From Brevibacillus_D fluminis_A (GTDB lineage: Bacteria > Bacillota > Bacilli > Brevibacillales > Brevibacillaceae): a stretch of 64,000 nucleotides of DNA. Within the stretch, counting starts at the first letter, position 1. The number at the start of each line of letters is the position of its first letter. The notes below the pieces were generated by a model that made no database searches, was not told the origin of the DNA, and saw nothing but the letters and a program-made list of their open reading frames with translations. Where the stretch lies: NCBI RefSeq assembly GCF_052072235.1, contig NZ_CM125436.1, positions 4,086,001-4,150,000 of the forward strand, read 5' to 3'. The position numbers were made by a program, and so were the translations under genes. Shown here piece after piece: positions 25,801 through 33,339 of this stretch.

Positions 25801-26175
25801 GGTTCGCTCGGACCCACGCCGTTGATGATCCGTCTGCCCAGCCTTTTCGACTGGCCGCGACCGCTCTCGTCCGCCAAAGGCATCGACCTGCTGATGTGAG
25901 GTCGTCACGTCCGCATCCGTCTTTTGCTCCTTTTTCGCGTCAGGAATGACCGGAAAACGGAATTGCCGCGGCTTTTCCGGCAGTCTGCTCTCAGGCTGCA
26001 CGCTCCCTTGCCTTTCCTTCGGATAAATGCTTTTCGCTTTCGCTTGAACCCGTAAATTTTGCCCATTTTGTGTATACTGCACCGGCTGCTGCGTCCGGAC
26101 TTGCGTGTCTTGCTGCTCGTCCTCCCACTCCATGCCACGCACTGCATTCAATAAGTTTTTTAACCACGTCCACAT
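22858..26175 (-). CDS. sftA: FtsK/SpoIIIE-family DNA translocase, soluble SftA type
   Basis: 1105 aa. No membrane helices; residues about 1-640 are a low-complexity acidic and Gln/Glu-rich region with a basic start. The motor follows: alpha/beta domains from LEYTHEQKRLLEETLGNF, Walker A GSTGSGKS at residues 789-796, Walker B LLLIDPKMVEL with VIIIDELADLM, and the C-terminal gamma winged helix (YLEALLFVADQGQASASALQ, RVGYNRAARLIEMMEAEGHV), which reads oriented DNA sequences. It matches B. subtilis SftA, which helps clear chromosome DNA from the division septum, but with a longer N-terminal part. GAGGGG precedes ATG at 26175. Confidence 0.88.
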   Translation of the reverse strand: MWTWLKNLLNAVRGMEWEDEQQDTQVRTQQPVQYTQNGQNLRVQAKAKSIYPKERQGSVQPESRLPEKPRQFRFPVIPDAKKEQKTDADVTTSHQQVDAFGGRERSRPVEKAGQTDHQRRGSERTGAGDRQRQAEREAARERQRKHEPASPLEQQRMIQQHKREAKQAAEQPTSPQVFVQSRHQSGAKKPYKPTEIFSPIYGKVDPRPPKKRTPDEPQRRQEREEAQRREEKPLQPLWPLKTSSEKIEEQTAARNDDAAAEVPLGAGRLAISEEQTDGRALELGNAGHGGAVHSAQTPEGLSAAVASEPEKPPVFAHEEVQNVVHPETERQADTVADRQPMMQAGHTDHAQSQASQSVPQVEDTDAPDASSQPDEPTTAREHARLQPPEPLQIHIGKLFENKPIAVHEGEQPAENGLNQPVETAPLEAGAEELTVEAISEAEAFAAESAAMVRPAMEEVAAVRLESNDEEQAEALSLPADPLMKEAADPYAGHAEIAGSASAAWQLAEMEQGEEAGDDGHDGLMVDAAFSDRATAVPDDMAAANPQSAFTERDAFRVMQQIETPEPQEASGEELHSASSALHQPTAAEATYHAEQTALVQPFPALSADRQVAATQEVSPTIPAVAAEPTEAEGLRPTYHPPQLDLLIPSPEATEDDLEYTHEQKRLLEETLGNFNVNANVVGIVKGPSVTRFELQPAPGVKVNKITGLSDDIKLNLSAKDIRIEAPIPGRNAVGIEVPNQKSEPVFISRIIGSEKFRNHPSPLAIALGMDIGGEPIVADIKKMPHGLIAGSTGSGKSVCINSIIVSLLFKASPEQVRLLLIDPKMVELAPYNHLPHLITPVVTEAKQATASLKWAVEEMERRYTAFVDAGVRDIDRYNTTTDEPLPYIVIIIDELADLMMVSPQDVEDCIIRIAQKARACGIHLLLATQRPSVDVITGNIKANVPTRLAFAVFSQIDSRTILDQSGAERLLGRGDMLFLESGTTPVRLQGNFVSDDEIERVTQMIKKQRKPNYYFSKEDLEQQVQSFDAGDDPLYLEALLFVADQGQASASALQRRFRVGYNRAARLIEMMEAEGHVAGQSGGKPRAVLITREDAQALTEGTSLL

Positions 26176-26242
26176 GTGCTACGCCCCTCTAACAATTACT
26201 TCCCTGCTCTATGAATTCGGCGTTTTGCCTCAATTTACCCCT

Positions 26243-26461
26243 TGAAATTCGCTACTTTTAGTATAATCATAACGCAATTATGCGAATGAGTACACAAAAG
26301 TGGGGAAAGTCAGCATTCTCAGCCTTTCCCTTTTTTTCACAAAATGTGAAACATTTTTTTCAAAATGCCGTAGTAATAAGAGTAGGCTTATTTCAGCCTC
26401 GCCCCGCCATCGGTTTGGCGCGGGTTTCATTTTGCTGTTACATACAGAAGGAGGAAAACCT
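26243..26461 (+). promoter_or_regulatory. Promoter and structured leader of the lipoprotein gene
   Basis: A perfect -10 TATAAT lies at 26262-26267, with a poorly spaced TTGAAA before it. The ~195-nt leader has TTTCAC-AAAAT-GTGAAA followed by CATTTTTTT (about 26336-26362) and a GC-rich hairpin CCCGCC...GGCGCGGG followed by TTTCATTTT (about 26403-26435), both terminator-like. Possible attenuation leader. Confidence 0.35.
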
Positions 26462-27760
26462 ATGCTTAAAAAAGGGAGTTTCTTACTCCTGGCCATGTTG
26501 CTGCTCTTGACAGGATGTTCGGGACAAGCAGCGCTTGTCCGCGATTCTGTCGTTGCGACCATCGACAAGCCAAACTATGAATTCCAAGGTTCTTTGAAAC
26601 TGCTTGCCGATGTAGACAAGCTGGAGAAACTGCCGGACGCTTCCATGACAAGCGACGAGAAAAAAGAAATGACCACCGTGCTTCGCGCGCTGGCAGCAGG
26701 CGTGACGCTCCAAGGCGTGCAAACCGATTTGCACCACGCGAAAATCACCTTTACCGCCAACGACGACAAGCCGCTCCGCGAAAAAAATCTGTGGACCGGC
26801 GACAAAAAAGCTGCTGCTGATCTGCTGATCGACGACACCAAGCTGTACGTCAAATCCCCGATCGATGCGAAATACTTGCTGATCGACAACACCAGCCCGT
26901 TGCAAAACACGGAAATCGACGCGAAAAAATTCAAAGATTTCCAAGATAAGCTGAACAAGCTGACGCTTGAATTCCTGAAAAAGTACATCTCCAAATACGG
27001 CTACACCTTGTCCCAAGTGAAAAACCTGGGTACGGAAACCGTCAAGCTGCCAAATGGCGAATCCGTTCAGGCAACTCACATCGCTATTTCGCTCGACATG
27101 AAAGAACTGATCAAAATGTTCTACTATACCGCAAATGATGCAACTGCCAACGCAGATGTGCGCGCATTTGCAATCGATGTTGCTACATTGTTCAGCAAGT
27201 TCGAACAAGACACCACCCCGCCGGAAAAACCGTTGACCGATGAGCAATTGAGAGCGGAAGCAACAACGTCCGTCGACATGGGCATCGCGTTCCTGAAAGG
27301 CTGGCTGGCGCAAACACAAAAAGATTACCCGGTAGACAAAGTCGTAGAATTGGCGAAACAAGAAGGCCTGCTCGCTGTCAATCTGGACTTTGATTACCTG
27401 ATTGGCTCCGACAAACTTCCTGTCAGCCAAAAAGCAACGGTGAAAGTGACATTCGATCCAAAAGTGGAGACCGTCAAAGAGCCGATCACGATCGGTTTCG
27501 AGTCCAACAGTTTGGTATGGAACTACGGCAAAGCGCCGCAAATCGCTTATCCGAACGCAACTGAGGCTGTCACGCTCGATACGATCTACAAGGATGAAAA
27601 AGCGCTGGGCAACTTCAATGAAAAAGGCTACCTGTACGCGATCCTGAAATCCGTAAAGGAAAATCATGACGAGGAGCAAAAATACTGGGACGATCTTTAC
27701 AGCGACGAAGGTGAAGCAGCCCCGGTAACCACTCCTGCAGCACCGGCGCCAACGAAATAA
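26462..27760 (+). CDS. Lipoprotein of unknown function
   Basis: 432 aa. Signal peptide MLKKGSFLLLAMLLLLTGC with the lipidated Cys19 (LLTGC). The mature protein is a repetitive alpha/beta scaffold with motifs such as NYEFQGSLKLLADVDKLEKL, KLYVKSPIDAKYLLIDNTSP and a second half DFDYLIGSDKLPVSQKATVK, resembling the LprG/LppX/LolA-like lipid-carrier fold in layout; this is only a resemblance. A Pro/Ala-rich tail ends it. GGAGG lies seven bases before ATG at 26462. Monocistronic, with a strong terminator. Confidence 0.8.
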   Translation: MLKKGSFLLLAMLLLLTGCSGQAALVRDSVVATIDKPNYEFQGSLKLLADVDKLEKLPDASMTSDEKKEMTTVLRALAAGVTLQGVQTDLHHAKITFTANDDKPLREKNLWTGDKKAAADLLIDDTKLYVKSPIDAKYLLIDNTSPLQNTEIDAKKFKDFQDKLNKLTLEFLKKYISKYGYTLSQVKNLGTETVKLPNGESVQATHIAISLDMKELIKMFYYTANDATANADVRAFAIDVATLFSKFEQDTTPPEKPLTDEQLRAEATTSVDMGIAFLKGWLAQTQKDYPVDKVVELAKQEGLLAVNLDFDYLIGSDKLPVSQKATVKVTFDPKVETVKEPITIGFESNSLVWNYGKAPQIAYPNATEAVTLDTIYKDEKALGNFNEKGYLYAILKSVKENHDEEQKYWDDLYSDEGEAAPVTTPAAPAPTK

Positions 27761-27775
27761 TCGGTTTGACCTTAG

Positions 27776-27815
27776 AAAAAACAGCTGTCCGGCATATACC
27801 GGCAGCTGTTTTTTT
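27776..27815 (+). terminator. Terminator after the lipoprotein gene
   Basis: AAACAGCTG-T-CCGG loop CCGG-CAGCTGTTT followed by TTTTT; also U-rich in the opposite direction. Confidence 0.9.
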
Positions 27816-27861
27816 GTTACAATATTTTATATGTCAGTTTTCTTAACAGAGGATGATAGAA

Positions 27862-27990
27862 ATGAAAGGTAAACAACTGGAGTTCTGTCCCATCTGCCGC
27901 GCTGTCCTCGTTGCCCATACCAGCAAGCATTCCATCGTACTTTGGTGCTCACGCATCCCTTCCCATTTTCGCTGGGTACTGGAAAAATAA
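27862..27990 (+). CDS. Small protein with one CxxC motif (42 aa)
   Basis: ATG at 27862 is preceded by AGAGGATGATAGAA, a plausible ribosome binding site. The product MKGKQLEFCPICRAVLVAHT continues to SKHSIVLWCSRIPSHFRWVL and ends EK. CPIC plus a later WC gives three Cys and two His, a possible half zinc ribbon. Its stop overlaps the poly-A side of the following terminator. No homolog I can name; it could also be non-coding. Confidence 0.4.
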   Translation: MKGKQLEFCPICRAVLVAHTSKHSIVLWCSRIPSHFRWVLEK

Positions 27991-28025
27991 AACCCCGAGC
28001 GGCTGCTGTGTCGGCAACGCTCGGG
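27984..28025 (-). terminator. Terminator of the inositol-monophosphatase-family gene
   Basis: Minus strand CCCGAGCG-N16-CGCTCGGG then GGTTTTATTTTT, nine bases past the stop. It may also stop the small plus-strand gene. Confidence 0.8.
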
Positions 28026-28033
28026 TTCTTCCC

Positions 28034-28810
28034 TTATTCCGCAATCAATTTCCGCAGTTCTTCATGCAAAACACCGTTTGTTGCCAGAAGCGATGGCAGA
28101 TGGGTCTCGTCAAACGGCTGATGTTGATACGGCGATCCGTCCCAATAGGTCACGCGCGCATTCGCCTCCTGGGCGATCAAAATGCCGGCGGCCACATCCA
28201 TAATGCCGGATTTCTGCATCACGACATAGTCGATCCATCCGCGCGCCAACAGGCACCAGTCGAGCGCCGGTCCGACGTTGCGCATCAGCCGCTTCGTCTC
28301 CAGCATAAACGGCTCCGTAAATGCCAGCTCCTGCTCGCGCGTCACCGAATGGCGGCCGCGCACATACGTGCCCACAGCCATCTTCCGCTCAGCGCGTTCG
28401 TTTACGTGAAGCGGGTTGCCATTGAGAAACGCGCCCTTGCCTTTCTCCGCCCAAAACATTTGATCGGCGATCGGATTATAAACCACTCCGAGAACGATCT
28501 CCCCCGCGTGCTGCAACGCGATGGAGACGGAAAAATACGGATAGCCGATAAAGTAATTGTTCGTTCCGTCGAGCGGATCAATGATCCACAAGTATTCTTC
28601 CTCCCGATCCAGCGCGCCGACTTCTTCCGAGTAAATCGAATGAGCAGGAAAATGCCGGTGCAGCACTTCGATAATGCGCCGCTCGCTTTCCTTATCCTCC
28701 GGCAGCTTCACATCATTGTGCAGCTCTTCATCCGGTATCGATTTTTCATTGAAACATTCCTTCAAATAGCTTCCTGCTGCACGTGCGGCCTGTATGGCGA
28801 TTTCAATCAT
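28034..28810 (-). CDS. Inositol monophosphatase-family phosphatase
   Basis: 258 aa from ATG at 28810 (AAAGGAG eight bases upstream). Metal-binding motifs: HSIYSEEVGALD (Glu), LWIIDPLDGTNNY (the DPxDGT signature) and GIMDVAAGILIAQEANARV. The usual WDxAAG tryptophan is replaced by Met. Members hydrolyse inositol phosphates, fructose-1,6-bisphosphate or PAP with Mg2+. With inositol-type dehydrogenases elsewhere in the window there is no operon link, so I do not assign a substrate. Confidence 0.88.
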   Translation of the reverse strand: MIEIAIQAARAAGSYLKECFNEKSIPDEELHNDVKLPEDKESERRIIEVLHRHFPAHSIYSEEVGALDREEEYLWIIDPLDGTNNYFIGYPYFSVSIALQHAGEIVLGVVYNPIADQMFWAEKGKGAFLNGNPLHVNERAERKMAVGTYVRGRHSVTREQELAFTEPFMLETKRLMRNVGPALDWCLLARGWIDYVVMQKSGIMDVAAGILIAQEANARVTYWDGSPYQHQPFDETHLPSLLATNGVLHEELRKLIAE

Positions 28811-28916
28811 GGTCAGGACTCCTTTACCGTTTCTCTCAATCATTTCCCTTGCACACCCTTTCTGTCATTCGCTATGATGAAGAGATCATCAGCCTGACGG
28901 AAGGAGGGAAGTGCCG

Positions 28917-29291
28917 ATGAACGCAGATTTTATTCGCTTGAAAAACCTGGAAGGCGAGTTGAAGCTGACGCAGATGACGAACAGCTTGTCATGCTCCGTC
29001 ACCAGCAAAGAGCTTGTCTTCCAGAAGCCGCACACCACATACCATCTCTTTCTGGCTGATATATTGAGTATGCTGCCTGTGACCGTCCCATCCAAAAATG
29101 TGTCATTTCGGCATCAGGCCGAATTTATTCGATCGGAATTTTCTTCCGACTATTACAAACTGACAGCAAAATGGGTGCGGATCGTCACGCGCTCCGGTGT
29201 CGTTGAGCGGGAGGACATGGAATTTATCGTTCCGCTCTCATCGAAAATGCTTGCCTATATTTCCGATTTGGGCGGCTTGCAGGCCATTTAG
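28917..29291 (+). CDS. Small protein of unknown function
   Basis: 124 aa from ATG at 28917, with GGAGGG eight bases upstream. No signal peptide or membrane helix. The peptide has alternating beta-like stretches (HTTYHLFLADILSMLPVTVP; YYKLTAKWVRIVTRSGVVER; MEFIVPLSSKMLAYISDLGG). Divergent from the phosphatase gene and upstream of the ger operon. Family not recognised; the strong ribosome binding site argues that it is real. Confidence 0.65.
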   Translation: MNADFIRLKNLEGELKLTQMTNSLSCSVTSKELVFQKPHTTYHLFLADILSMLPVTVPSKNVSFRHQAEFIRSEFSSDYYKLTAKWVRIVTRSGVVEREDMEFIVPLSSKMLAYISDLGGLQAI

Positions 29292-29426
29292 TCCTGCGGG
29301 CTTCCCAACAGCATAAAGGTTCCGGTGCCGTGCGCGATCAGTCTGTTCCGAAACCTCCTCTCCATTTTCCACTACCACACAAAATTCTTCAATCATCCTT
29401 CCCCCTCCAAAACTGTAAAAATTTAA

Positions 29427-29456
29427 TGAAGCTGCCGTTTTTGGGATACGCTACTA
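29427..29456 (+). promoter_or_regulatory. Candidate sigma-G-type promoter of the ger operon
   Basis: TGAAGC (29427-29432), 17 nt, then GCTACTA (29450-29456), compared with the forespore consensus TGAATA/CATACTA. It lies 50 nt before the first ger gene, where a forespore promoter is expected. Two mismatches in each box. Confidence 0.35.
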
Positions 29457-29506
29457 GCGATTGCATCCGCGCACAGCGCGCGAATTCTTCCTACGAGGTC
29501 GTGCCC

Positions 29507-30592
29507 ATGAAACAAGATACCATCTCTTCCTATCAACTCGGTACGCTATTGATGCTGACGATCGGCTTGTTGAATCATGTCATCATTATCCCCTTGCTTC
29601 TGGATGCAGCGGGGCGAGATGGCTGGCTTTCGGTTCTCATCGGGCTGGGACTGCTGGTCCCTTATATCCTACTGCTCCATTTCACAATGCGCAAATTGCA
29701 GATGCAGCATCCCTATGAATGGTTAAGAGCCCGCTACGGCACGTTTGTCGCTCGTTTGTACGCGACTCTTGCCAGCTTGTACTTGTTCTGGATGGCAGCA
29801 CTCACATTGGCGGACACCGTCAATTGGACGCGAATTTCTTATTTTCCGCAGTCACCGGCTATTTTTTTGGCGATCTTGCTTGTTGGCCTCTGCTTTTACA
29901 ACGCGCACAGCGGGATTCGCAGCATCGCTCTTTCCGCGGGGATCACGCTTCCCCTCGTCGTTCTTTTCGGCTTTTTTGTCATGTCAGCCAACATGCAGCA
30001 CAAAGACTACAAGGATATCATGCCGATGCTGGAAAACGGGTGGGACCCTGTTTGGCACGGTGTCCTGTTTGTCTGTTCCAGTCTTGCCGAATTGACGATT
30101 ATACTCTTCCAGCAGCACCATCTGCGCAAGCCGCCGAGGACGGGCGGCCTCCTGATGATCAGCGTGATGTTGGCTGGCCTGATTGTCGGCCCATTGCTTG
30201 GCTCCATCAGCGAATTCGGTTTGGATCGCGCTCAGTCGATGCGCTATCCCGCCTATGAAGAGTGGCGCCTGGTCAGCCTCGGACGGTATATCGAGCATCT
30301 GGACTTCCTCTCGATCTATCAGTGGCTGACCGGCGCCTATACGAGAATTTCCCTGACGATGTTTCTGATTCCCGATCTGTACATGGTTCCTGTAAGCAAA
30401 AAGCGCACAGCGATCATGGGCGGGCTCTTTTTGCTTTTGGCGGCAACGATTTATTTGCCGTATAACGATGTTATGTTTATCAAGGCGCTCAGCACGCTTC
30501 TTCCCGTCAGCATGATCCTCTCGTTTACGCTCGCCGTCACGCTTTTCGTGATGGTTGTGTTTGCCAAAAACAAAAGGACCGTCAGCTCATGA
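29507..30592 (+). CDS. Spore germination permease GerB/GerKB
   Basis: 361 aa from ATG at 29507 (GAGG seven bases upstream; the frame upstream looks non-coding). Ten hydrophobic helices in the APC-like endospore germination permease fold, with QLGTLLMLTIGLLNHVIII at the start and PYEWLRARYGTFVARLYA in the first loop. The B subunit binds the germinant in the spore inner membrane together with the A and C subunits. Its stop overlaps the A gene (ATGA). The order here is B-A-C rather than the common A-B-C. Confidence 0.88.
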   Translation: MKQDTISSYQLGTLLMLTIGLLNHVIIIPLLLDAAGRDGWLSVLIGLGLLVPYILLLHFTMRKLQMQHPYEWLRARYGTFVARLYATLASLYLFWMAALTLADTVNWTRISYFPQSPAIFLAILLVGLCFYNAHSGIRSIALSAGITLPLVVLFGFFVMSANMQHKDYKDIMPMLENGWDPVWHGVLFVCSSLAELTIILFQQHHLRKPPRTGGLLMISVMLAGLIVGPLLGSISEFGLDRAQSMRYPAYEEWRLVSLGRYIEHLDFLSIYQWLTGAYTRISLTMFLIPDLYMVPVSKKRTAIMGGLFLLLAATIYLPYNDVMFIKALSTLLPVSMILSFTLAVTLFVMVVFAKNKRTVSS

Positions 30593-32031
30593 ACGAACAG
30601 CTCCTCTTCGAACTGTTTGACGGTTGTGCAGATGTTTCCTTCAGCCGGTTGAAAATGGGGTTTGAGGACGATCATGCGTCTGCCCTGATCGTCTACTGCG
30701 ATAGCCTTTGCGATCTGGAACAAGTCAACCGGTTGATCTTTCCGGCCATGCGGCGGCTTTCCGAGCAGCAATTGCCCCCAACGCTGTTCGATATTGAACA
30801 AGCGATTTCCTTGCCCCTCCGCATGTTTGACCCGGATGACATGGAGCATGAGATCGTGGACCGCGTCTTTGCAGGAGAGCTGCTGATTTACTGGCGTCAT
30901 ATCGATCGGCTGATGAGTCTCGACATGGCCAATCACCCCAAACGGTCGCCGGAAGAGCCGAATACGGAAATTTCGATCCGTGGGGCAAAAGATGGCTTTA
31001 TCGAGCAAATCGGAGTCAATATCGGCCTGATCCGCCAACGGGTGCGCAGCAATTCGCTGCACTACCAGCAGTTCGTCATCGGCAAGCGGAGCCAGACGCG
31101 CGTCGGGATTATGTACGTCCAAGACATATGCGCTCCCGATCTCGTCGAACGAATCCGCGAGCGCCTCAACCAGTTTCAGATCGACGCCGTCATTTCCTCG
31201 ACCAATATCGAAGAGTTTTTGGTCAAGCGGACCTATTCGTTTTTTCCCGAGGTCGCGTATACCGGGCGTCCGGACTATGCCGTCAGCTCCCTGATGTCCG
31301 GACGCGTGCTGATTTTGGTGGATGGCTCACCCACCGTCTTGATCGCGCCTGCGAATTTTACGTATTTGCTGTCCTCGCCCGAGGATACGCACAGCTTCTT
31401 TTATTTCGTTTGGCTGGAGAGGCTGCTTCGCTTTCTCGGCTTCATCCTTGCCGTTTTCCTGCCCGGCTTCTGGGTCGCATTGTCCACCTACCATCAGGAC
31501 CAGCTGCCGTTTACCTTGCTTGCCACCGTTGTCGTGGCGCGGCAAGGAATCCCGATGCCTGTTCCGCTGGAGGCGCTGCTTATCATCATTTTGTTTGAGC
31601 TGTTTAAAGAAGCCGGTCTGCGCCTGCCGCTCGCGGTCGGCCAAACCTTGTCCGTGGTGGGCGGACTCATCATCGGACAGGCGGCGATCAGCGCCGGGCT
31701 CGCTTCTTCCGTCATGCTGGTTGTCGTGGCGGCGAGTACGGTGGCGACGTTCACGTTCACCAGCCAATCGCTTGTCGGCTCGATGAGCATCGTCCGGCTT
31801 TTCGTCCTGCTGCTCTCCTCCGCACTGGGCATGTATGGCTTCCTGCTCGCCTTGATGGCGATTATCACGTATCTGGTCAATTTGCGCTCTTTCGGCGTTC
31901 CTTATCTCGCGCCATTCTCGCCGTTGATCTGGCAAGATTTGTTCCGCTCGATCCTGACGATCCCGACCAAGCTGTTGAATTACCGCCCGAAGCTGCTCCG
32001 GACGAACGATCAAACAAGACAAGGAGAATGA
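30589..32031 (+). CDS. Spore germination protein GerA/GerKA
   Basis: 480 aa. The large N-terminal hydrophilic half (SRLKMGFEDDHASALIVYCD; GPKDGF-like RGAKDGFIEQIGVNIGLIR; VGIMYVQDICAPDLVERIRE; SGRVLILVDGSPTVLIAPA) is followed by about five membrane helices (LRFLGFILAVFLPGFWVALS onward). This is the GerA subunit, which oligomerises to form the ion-conducting channel of the germinant receptor. The start overlaps gerB by 4 nt. Confidence 0.92.
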   Translation: MNEQLLFELFDGCADVSFSRLKMGFEDDHASALIVYCDSLCDLEQVNRLIFPAMRRLSEQQLPPTLFDIEQAISLPLRMFDPDDMEHEIVDRVFAGELLIYWRHIDRLMSLDMANHPKRSPEEPNTEISIRGAKDGFIEQIGVNIGLIRQRVRSNSLHYQQFVIGKRSQTRVGIMYVQDICAPDLVERIRERLNQFQIDAVISSTNIEEFLVKRTYSFFPEVAYTGRPDYAVSSLMSGRVLILVDGSPTVLIAPANFTYLLSSPEDTHSFFYFVWLERLLRFLGFILAVFLPGFWVALSTYHQDQLPFTLLATVVVARQGIPMPVPLEALLIIILFELFKEAGLRLPLAVGQTLSVVGGLIIGQAAISAGLASSVMLVVVAASTVATFTFTSQSLVGSMSIVRLFVLLLSSALGMYGFLLALMAIITYLVNLRSFGVPYLAPFSPLIWQDLFRSILTIPTKLLNYRPKLLRTNDQTRQGE

Positions 32032-32034
32032 GTG

Positions 32035-33189
32035 ATGGCCTATCGTCACAAAATCGCCTTTGTGCTCCTCCTCTGTTCGACGCTTTTGTTAGGAGGCTGC
32101 TGGAACTCCAAGGAGATCGAACATCTTCGTTATCCCACAGCGCTCGGGATCGATTACCGCAACAACCAGTATGAAATTTATCTGCAGCTCGTCGATATTT
32201 CCGTCATTGCAAAAATGGAAGGCGGCGGCCGACGCACAGGGCAAGAAATGGTCGTGCTGAAAGGTGTAGGACGTTCCTTTGACGAGGCCGCGTTCAACAT
32301 CTACTCGTTTACCCAGCAGCGCGTAAACTGGAGCCATATTCGCGCCGTGATCTTTGGTGAGGGGGCGCTCAAGCTGGGGCTGGATGTTTTTCTGGACAAT
32401 TTTTCACGCTACGGGGAATTCCGGCATACGTGGTGGACATTCACGGCGCAGAGCAATGTCAAAGACTTGCTGCTGCTCTATCCGACGATGAACACGCCGG
32501 CCATCTTTTCCCAATTGGGCGACCCGACAACCGTCTTTCGCCAAAGCTCCTATATCCAGCCCGTCATGCTCAATCGATTCGAGGCGCAGCTGTACGAAAA
32601 AAGCGTGACGACAATTTTGCCGCGCCTTTCCACACAGAACGAAAAAGTGTACACGACATCGAAATTACGGAAACACCCGGTGCTCACGCGCAACGGCGTC
32701 TGCGTGCTGAGCAAGCGGAAATGGCTGGGCTGCCTGTCCGTCGCGCAAGCAAGCGGCCTGCGCTGGATGTCGACCAAAACAGTCCGCACGCCTGTCAACC
32801 TGTTTGAAGGGAAAAACCCGATCGCCGATCTCGTCTTTGAAGACCCCCGCCCCACCATCACCTACCGGATGAAAGACGGCAAGCCTTATTTCACGATCAA
32901 AGTGGAAACGTCGGGCAGCCTGAGCGATTTGAACCAGCAAACAAGCGTGAGCAAACTGGAAAAAGAGTCGGCCAAGCTCATCGAGAAGCAAATCCGCGAT
33001 ACGTATTTGCATGGACTGAAGATGCACGCAGACATTTTCTCCTTTTCCAGAATCATGTACCGCCAAAATGTGAAGCTGTGGAAAACATTACAAAAAGACG
33101 GCCAACTGCAACTGACGCCCGCTTCCCTCGAAAAAATCGAAGTGAAAGCGACGCTGAAAAACTCCGGCGAATTGAAGTTTGTCCACTGA
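32035..33189 (+). CDS. Spore germination lipoprotein GerC
   Basis: 384 aa from ATG at 32035, three bases past the gerA stop, with GGAG eight bases upstream. Lipobox LLLGGC, then WNSKEIEHLRYPTALGIDYR, the typical Ger(x)C opening. The C-terminal domain includes ETSGSLSDLNQQ and ends KATLKNSGEL. The lipoprotein subunit of the germinant receptor. Slightly shorter between the domains than many GerC proteins; otherwise ordinary. Confidence 0.9.
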   Translation: MAYRHKIAFVLLLCSTLLLGGCWNSKEIEHLRYPTALGIDYRNNQYEIYLQLVDISVIAKMEGGGRRTGQEMVVLKGVGRSFDEAAFNIYSFTQQRVNWSHIRAVIFGEGALKLGLDVFLDNFSRYGEFRHTWWTFTAQSNVKDLLLLYPTMNTPAIFSQLGDPTTVFRQSSYIQPVMLNRFEAQLYEKSVTTILPRLSTQNEKVYTTSKLRKHPVLTRNGVCVLSKRKWLGCLSVAQASGLRWMSTKTVRTPVNLFEGKNPIADLVFEDPRPTITYRMKDGKPYFTIKVETSGSLSDLNQQTSVSKLEKESAKLIEKQIRDTYLHGLKMHADIFSFSRIMYRQNVKLWKTLQKDGQLQLTPASLEKIEVKATLKNSGELKFVH

Positions 33190-33206
33190 TAACCCGCTCG
33201 CTTCAC

Positions 33207-33260
33207 CCAAACGGAACGGTCCGTTTGGCGGCCTGTCCTGAACGAATGTTCAGATTTTTT
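33207..33260 (+). terminator. Double-hairpin terminator after gerC
   Basis: CCAAACGGA-ACGG-TCCGTTTGG (33207-33228) is followed by CTGAAC-GAAT-GTTCAG (33238-33253) and ATTTTTT. Confidence 0.8.
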
Positions 33261-33263
33261 AGG

Positions 33264-33293
33264 TTGTTACGCAGCACTTTAAAGTGGTAAGAT
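33264..33293 (+). promoter_or_regulatory. ilvD promoter with a palindrome in the spacer
   Basis: -35 TTGTTA (33264-33269), an 18-nt spacer, and -10 TAAGAT (33288-33293). The spacer contains the perfect palindrome CACTTTAAAGTG (33275-33286), a possible operator. Confidence 0.5.
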
Positions 33294-33339
33294 AATTTGA
33301 AAAACCGGATTCGCCAAATAGGAAAGGAAGTTAACCATT

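Noticed and set aside
26278..26568. Minus-strand ORF upstream of the lipoprotein
   Set aside because: A shadow of the leader and the signal-peptide coding region, without a start signal.
29330..29506. 177-nt upstream extension of the GerB permease frame
   Set aside because: The product would begin with a basic, Pro/Ser-rich tail unlike GerB proteins; ATG at 29507 has a ribosome binding site and gives the normal length.
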